From Actinomycetes bacterium (GTDB lineage Bacteria > Actinomycetota > Thermoleophilia > Solirubrobacterales > 70-9), in the NCBI GenBank assembly GCA_023436605.1, contig JAEZIQ010000154.1, forward strand, positions 1 to 29,872: a stretch of DNA of 29,872 bases, written 5' to 3'. Position 1 is the first letter of the stretch. Each line of letters begins with the position of its first letter. Under the pieces are notes generated by a model. The model did no database searches. It saw only the letters and a program-made list of their open reading frames with translations, and was not told the origin of the DNA. The position numbers and the translations under genes are program-made. Below, one piece after another: positions 25,687-29,872 of this stretch.

Positions 25687-26325
25687 TCAGCGTCCCAGCG
25701 CGGCGATCAGGTCGCCGCGGCTCATGCCGCCCTCGCGGAGGATCTCCCACTCGCCGTGTTCGTCGTAGTCGGTCAGGTCGACCACGGTCGATGGCAGTCC
25801 GGTCAGTCGGCCACCGTCGATCGCCAGGTCGACCTTCTCCCGTACCTCGGGCACCACACCCTCGAAAACCGAGGGGGCCGGTTCGCGGCTGAGATTGGCG
25901 CTGGTCTGAAAGAGCGGGAACCGGACCCCGGCCAGGGGTCCGTCGATGACCCGGATCCCGAGCCGGGACTGGTCTTCGCGGCAGGCCAGCGGGTAGCGGT
26001 GTCGCGGGTTGGGAACGATCAGCGTGACCGGCCCCGGCAGCAGCTTCGCGGCGGCTTCCGAAACGCGCTGGCCGAGGTCGCGGATCAGTTCCCGCATGGC
26101 CAGCGGCGAGAGGTACATGATCGCCGATGACTTGCCCTCGTCACGTCCCTTGATCTCGTGGATCCGGCGCACCGCCTTCTCGTTGAGCGGGTCGCAGGCG
26201 AGTCCGTAGAGGCCGTCGGCCGGGAACAGCGCGACGCCGCCCTTGCTGATGCAGGACTCGAGGGCCTGCCTGGCGGCATCCCCGGCGTTGACGCTTGTGG
26301 CGACTACCTTCACGACCCCGATCAT
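25687..26325 (-). CDS. tsaC: Threonylcarbamoyl-AMP synthase (Sua5/YrdC/YwlC family)
   Basis: The enzyme makes threonylcarbamoyl-AMP from threonine, bicarbonate and ATP for the t6A37 modification of ANN-decoding tRNAs. The 212-residue protein is a single YrdC domain without the Sua5 C-terminal domain. Motifs are FPADGLYGLACD (34-45), KGRDEGKSS (59-67, in place of the usual KGRP..KP), FQTSANLSREP (139-149) and STVVDL. The ATG at 26325 is chosen because upstream residues in the longer frame are low-complexity and overlap prmC. It lies 19 nt after prmC, with no clear SD. The prfA-prmC-sua5 order is widespread. Confidence 0.92.
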   Translation of the reverse strand: MIGVVKVVATSVNAGDAARQALESCISKGGVALFPADGLYGLACDPLNEKAVRRIHEIKGRDEGKSSAIMYLSPLAMRELIRDLGQRVSEAAAKLLPGPVTLIVPNPRHRYPLACREDQSRLGIRVIDGPLAGVRFPLFQTSANLSREPAPSVFEGVVPEVREKVDLAIDGGRLTGLPSTVVDLTDYDEHGEWEILREGGMSRGDLIAALGR

Positions 26326-26344
26326 GTCAGGCCGCGGGCACCGG

Positions 26345-27181
26345 CTACCGGCCGGAGCCGACCACGACCCGCTCGATCCCGGCCAGGTCGAGCCGCACTT
26401 CGGCTTCCCGCCAGCCGGCCGCACGGACCAGCCCGGAGACCTTCTCTCCCTGCCCCTGCCCGATCTCCAGTCCGATCACCGGGGCCTGGATGCCGGCTTC
26501 GTTCAGCCCGTTGAGGACCTCGGCAATGACGTCGGTGCCGTCGGGTCCCCCGAAGAGCGCGCCTTCCGGCTCCCAGTTACCGACCTCGGGCTGGAGTCCG
26601 TCCGAATCCGGCACGTAGGGAAGGTTGGCGAGGATCAGATCGAAGCGGCCGGGAGTCTCCGGCAGCGAGCCGAGCGTGAAGCTGACCCGATCGCCCAGAC
26701 CGAGCGTCCGGGCGTTGGCGACCGCCACCTCGATCGCACCATCAAAGACATCGGTAGCCGTGATCCGGCTGCCGGGGATCTCGTCGGCCACGGCGAGAGC
26801 GATCGCCCCGGAGCCGGTGCCGATCTCGAGCACCGATTCCGGCCCCACCTCCAGGGCGAGTTCGACCAGCATCTCGGTCTCCGGCCGGGGGATCAGAACC
26901 CGCTGGTCGACCATAAGGTCGATATGACGGAAGCCTTTTGAACCGAGGATGTAGGCGACCGGCTCCCGTCTGATCCGTCTTCTCACAGCTTCCGCGAAGG
27001 AGCGGGCGACGGCCGGCTCCAGGGTCAGCTCGGGGTCGACGATCAGGGTTGCCCGGTCAACTCCCGCGATTTCGGAGAGCATGACCTCGGCGTCCAGTCT
27101 GGGGGTCGGCACACCGGCCGCCGTGAAGGAATCGATTGCGGCGGTCAGCGCGTCGATCGCGCTCGCGCCCCGGCTGGCCAT
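26345..27181 (-). CDS. prmC: Release factor glutamine N5-methyltransferase (PrmC/HemK)
   Basis: The enzyme methylates the Gln of the GGQ motif in release factors 1 and 2 using SAM. The 278-residue protein has the N-terminal helical domain with RREPVAYILGSKGF (71-84). Next come LIPRPETEMLVE (96-107), the SAM-binding motif EIGTGSGAIALA (119-130) and the catalytic loop NLPY (186-189). The textbook form of that loop is NPPY; here the first Pro is Leu while the Asn, second Pro and Tyr remain. The ATG follows the prfA stop by two bases, so enzyme and substrate are made from one coupled message. Confidence 0.95.
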   Translation of the reverse strand: MASRGASAIDALTAAIDSFTAAGVPTPRLDAEVMLSEIAGVDRATLIVDPELTLEPAVARSFAEAVRRRIRREPVAYILGSKGFRHIDLMVDQRVLIPRPETEMLVELALEVGPESVLEIGTGSGAIALAVADEIPGSRITATDVFDGAIEVAVANARTLGLGDRVSFTLGSLPETPGRFDLILANLPYVPDSDGLQPEVGNWEPEGALFGGPDGTDVIAEVLNGLNEAGIQAPVIGLEIGQGQGEKVSGLVRAAGWREAEVRLDLAGIERVVVGSGR

Positions 27182-27183
27182 CG

Positions 27184-28245
<1,062 letters not shown>

Positions 28246-28251
28246 AACATC

Positions 28252-28257
28252 ATTGTG
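28252..28257 (-). promoter_or_regulatory. Possible -10 box of leaderless prfA
   Basis: CACAAT on the minus strand, then GATGTT, then the GTG at 28245. The first base departs from TANNNT, so it is weaker than the other candidates, but the 6-nt spacing is the same. Confidence 0.28.
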
Positions 28258-28277
28258 AAGGTTTGAACCACCACAAG

Positions 28278-28320
28278 CAGAGCCGACCCATCCATCGCCG
28301 TTTTCTGTGGGTCGGCGGGT
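28278..28320. repeat. A-rich-loop hairpin family, copy B
   Basis: This copy is inverted relative to 19652-19694. On the minus strand it reads ACCCGCCGACCCACAGAAA, then six variable bases, then ATGGATGGGTCGGCTCTG, so 37 of 43 positions match that copy. CCGACCCA/TGGGTCGG forms an 8-bp stem. It lies between the DUF1385 stop and prfA, directly next to the 25-nt tail. Confidence 0.75.
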
Positions 28321-28327
28321 GGAACCT

Positions 28328-28352
28328 GGAGGCGGAGCGAAGCTCGCCGACT
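28328..28352 (-). terminator. DUF1385 3' tail hairpin, identical to the atpC tail
   Basis: 25 nt beginning about 10 nt after the DUF1385 stop are identical to 11080-11104. The fold on the minus strand is GGCGAGC-TTC-GCTCCGCC with one bulge. In both places an ACCCGCC hairpin of the A-rich-loop family follows. Confidence 0.55.
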
Positions 28353-28362
28353 TGCAGGTAAC

Positions 28363-29400
28363 TCAGGCCACGATTTCGATCGGCTCCATGTACGCGTTCT
28401 CCTCGGGGTTTTCGACCTCGAGGACTGCGTTCAGGGCCGTGATCGCCACTTCGAGCTGGGATTCGTCAGGCTCACGGGTGGTCAGGTTCTGGAGCATCAG
28501 GCCGGGCCACATCACCGCGCGCACCCATGACTTCTCCCGGTTGCGTCCGGCCCACTTGATCAGTTCGTAGGCGATGCCGGCGATCAGCGGGACGCCGATG
28601 ATCCGCGAGAGGACCAGCCAGTACCACTCCGGCAGACCGAGCGGGGCGAAGACGAAGATCGCCACGACCATGACGATCAGAAGGAAGCTGGTACCGCAGC
28701 GGGGGTGGAGCCGGGAGTAGAGGGTCGCCCGCGCCGGCACGAGCTCGTCCTCGGCTTCGTAACAGGAGATCGTTTTGTGCTCGGCTCCGTGGTACTCGAA
28801 CACGCGCCTCAGATCATCGAGTCGGGAGATCGCGACGATGTAGCCGATGAAGATCGCGGTGCGGACGACCCCTTCGACCAGCCAGAAGAGGAGAGAAGAG
28901 TTGAGCCAGTCCTTGATCAGGCTGGTCAGCCCGACCGGGATCACGAAGAAGAGCAGAATCGCGAATGCCAGCGAGACGAAGATCGTCATGCCCCAGGCGA
29001 AACCGCCGAGTTCTTCTTCCTCCTCCCCTTCCTCGAGCTGGGCGTTGGCCGAGATGCCGAGCGCCCGGAAACCGATCTTGAGCGACTCGGCGAGGGCGAC
29101 GATTCCGCGGATGATCGGCCACCGAAGCACGGCGTGCCTGCGGGCCCAGGGCTTGATTTCCTCGACCGTTGTTTCGATTTCGCCGTCGGGCTTGCGGACC
29201 GATACGGCCCAGGTGGTGACGCCGCGCATCATCACCCCCTCAAGGACGGCCTGGCCGCCTACCGGAGCGTCACGCTTGGCTTCCAGCGGGGCCTGCCCCC
29301 TCGTCGGGCCGTCGAGTGAGGGCGCGGACCCGTTTCGGGCACCCGGAGACGCGGCGCCCGGAAGAGCGCCGTTTGGCGGCGAGGTGTTGCCGCCCTCCAT
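28363..29400 (-). CDS. DUF1385 family membrane protein
   Basis: The 345-residue protein has a Pro/Gly-rich N-terminal segment (1-45), then the family signature GGQAVLEGVMMRG (48-60). An acidic patch EEGEEEEE (123-130) and four or so membrane helices (about 136-155, 168-190, 237-256, 260-278) follow. EYHGAEHKTISCYE (202-215) and LHPRCGTSFLL (231-241) lie between helices and are the other conserved blocks of DUF1385. No biochemical role is established for the family that I can name. It follows rpmE by 35 nt and precedes prfA, a placement common in Firmicutes and Actinomycetota. The ATG at 29400 lacks an SD. Confidence 0.88.
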   Translation of the reverse strand: MEGGNTSPPNGALPGAASPGARNGSAPSLDGPTRGQAPLEAKRDAPVGGQAVLEGVMMRGVTTWAVSVRKPDGEIETTVEEIKPWARRHAVLRWPIIRGIVALAESLKIGFRALGISANAQLEEGEEEEELGGFAWGMTIFVSLAFAILLFFVIPVGLTSLIKDWLNSSLLFWLVEGVVRTAIFIGYIVAISRLDDLRRVFEYHGAEHKTISCYEAEDELVPARATLYSRLHPRCGTSFLLIVMVVAIFVFAPLGLPEWYWLVLSRIIGVPLIAGIAYELIKWAGRNREKSWVRAVMWPGLMLQNLTTREPDESQLEVAITALNAVLEVENPEENAYMEPIEIVA

Positions 29401-29435
29401 TGGATGAAGAGTCCGGGCTGTGGGTCAGCCGCGGG

Positions 29436-29657
29436 CTACTTGCCCGCAGCAGCCTTGGCGCGCTTGGCAGCACGCCGCTGGAAGCGCTCGACCCGTCCAC
29501 CGGTGTCGACCAGCTTCTGCTTGCCGGTGTAGAAGGGATGGCAGGCAGAGCAGAGTTCGACATGCAGATCTTCTTTGGTCGACCGCGTGTAGAACTGATT
29601 GCCGCACGAACAGTGGACGTTCGCCAGCTTGTAATCGGGATGGATATCTGCCTTCAT
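29436..29657 (-). CDS. rpmE: 50S ribosomal protein L31 (zinc-binding form)
   Basis: The 73-residue protein opens MKADIHPDYKLANVHCSCGN and has CHPFYTGKQKLVD at 39-51. Cysteines 16, 18, 36 and 39 make it the zinc-containing (C+) form. The C-terminus is Arg/Lys/Ala-rich for rRNA contact. The ATG at 29657 is preferred over an ATG nine nt upstream because TAGAAT, a near-consensus -10 box, overlaps that upstream ATG and places the transcript start at 29657. In many actinobacteria rho lies just upstream, which would be outside the window. Confidence 0.95.
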   Translation of the reverse strand: MKADIHPDYKLANVHCSCGNQFYTRSTKEDLHVELCSACHPFYTGKQKLVDTGGRVERFQRRAAKRAKAAAGK

Positions 29658-29664
29658 GAGAGAC

Positions 29665-29670
29665 ATTCTA
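29665..29670 (-). promoter_or_regulatory. -10 box of leaderless rpmE
   Basis: TAGAAT on the minus strand is followed by GTCTCTC and the ATG at 29657, a 7-nt spacing. It is the strongest -10 match in the window. There is no SD before the ATG. A TTGACC further up is only 7 nt from the box, too close to be the -35. Confidence 0.5.
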
Positions 29671-29715
29671 GAGAAGTGGTCAACCCGCCGAAGTCTGTGC
29701 TTGCGCCGCGGAGCT

Positions 29716-29810
29716 GGGTGGCCCTCCCAAAGATGGCCCACCCGTCGCGCTGACCCCCTGTAACTCGCCGACCGGAACAGTAATCGGAAGCCACTTTGGG
29801 AGGGCCACCC
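29716..29810. repeat. 17-nt perfect inverted repeat upstream of rpmE
   Basis: GGGTGGCCCTCCCAAAG (29716-29732) and CTTTGGGAGGGCCACCC (29794-29810) are exact reverse complements with 61 nt between them. The spacer holds a GTCGGCGAG motif on the minus strand that recalls the shared tail hairpins. It could end an upstream gene (possibly rho, outside the window) or be a small mobile repeat remnant. No gene is seen in 29658-29872. Confidence 0.65.
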
Positions 29811-29872
29811 CTCCCCACGGCTACTCGAACATCGCGGTGAGACCCCGACAGATCCATCAAGACCCACCGATT

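Overview
The window looks like chromosomal core DNA of a high-GC Actinomycetota. The gene set and order suggest the Thermoleophilia / Solirubrobacterales side of the phylum, but that placement is inference. Everything recognisable except one gene lies on the minus strand, so the genes read from right to left. No IS element, CRISPR array, tRNA, rRNA or prophage was seen.

Right end to about 25.6 kb (minus strand): rpmE, a DUF1385 membrane protein, prfA, prmC and a Sua5/TsaC gene form a translation and tRNA-modification block. A single plus-strand gene (24778-25593) encodes a secreted lysyl-oxidase-like protein that appears to lack the copper-binding histidines. It is divergent from rpiB. From rpiB the minus strand continues through an MMPL/RND transporter, glyA, a DUF354 glycosyltransferase-like gene and a WecA/TagO-type glycan-lipid transferase.

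18.4-11.1 kb: a complete F-type ATP synthase operon, with an AtpI-like membrane gene followed by atpB-E-F-H-A-G-D-C. The frame rpmE-prfA-prmC-sua5-wecA-atpI-atpBEFHAGDC matches the order I know from Mycobacterium (Rv1298-Rv1311). Here it is interrupted by the LOX-like gene, rpiB, MMPL, glyA and DUF354.

10.8-3.25 kb: a tightly packed cell-envelope sugar operon. It holds an M20 peptidase, a large LCP (LytR-CpsA-Psr) protein, UDP-glucose dehydrogenase, a sugar-phosphate nucleotidyltransferase, a bifunctional phosphoglucose/phosphomannose isomerase and a second nucleotidyltransferase. Together these would supply UDP-glucuronate and mannose- or glucose-type nucleotide sugars for a wall-attached polysaccharide. 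The left end is the comF-hpf-secA cluster, with secA cut by the window edge.

The least ordinary signal is between the genes. At least four intergenic gaps carry related GC-rich hairpins with an A-rich loop. Two operon ends share an identical 25-nt tail. Two other gaps carry a 45-nt palindrome of a second family. Many first genes of transcription units have no Shine-Dalgarno sequence but carry a TANNNT hexamer exactly 6 or 7 nt before the start codon, which is the layout of leaderless transcripts.
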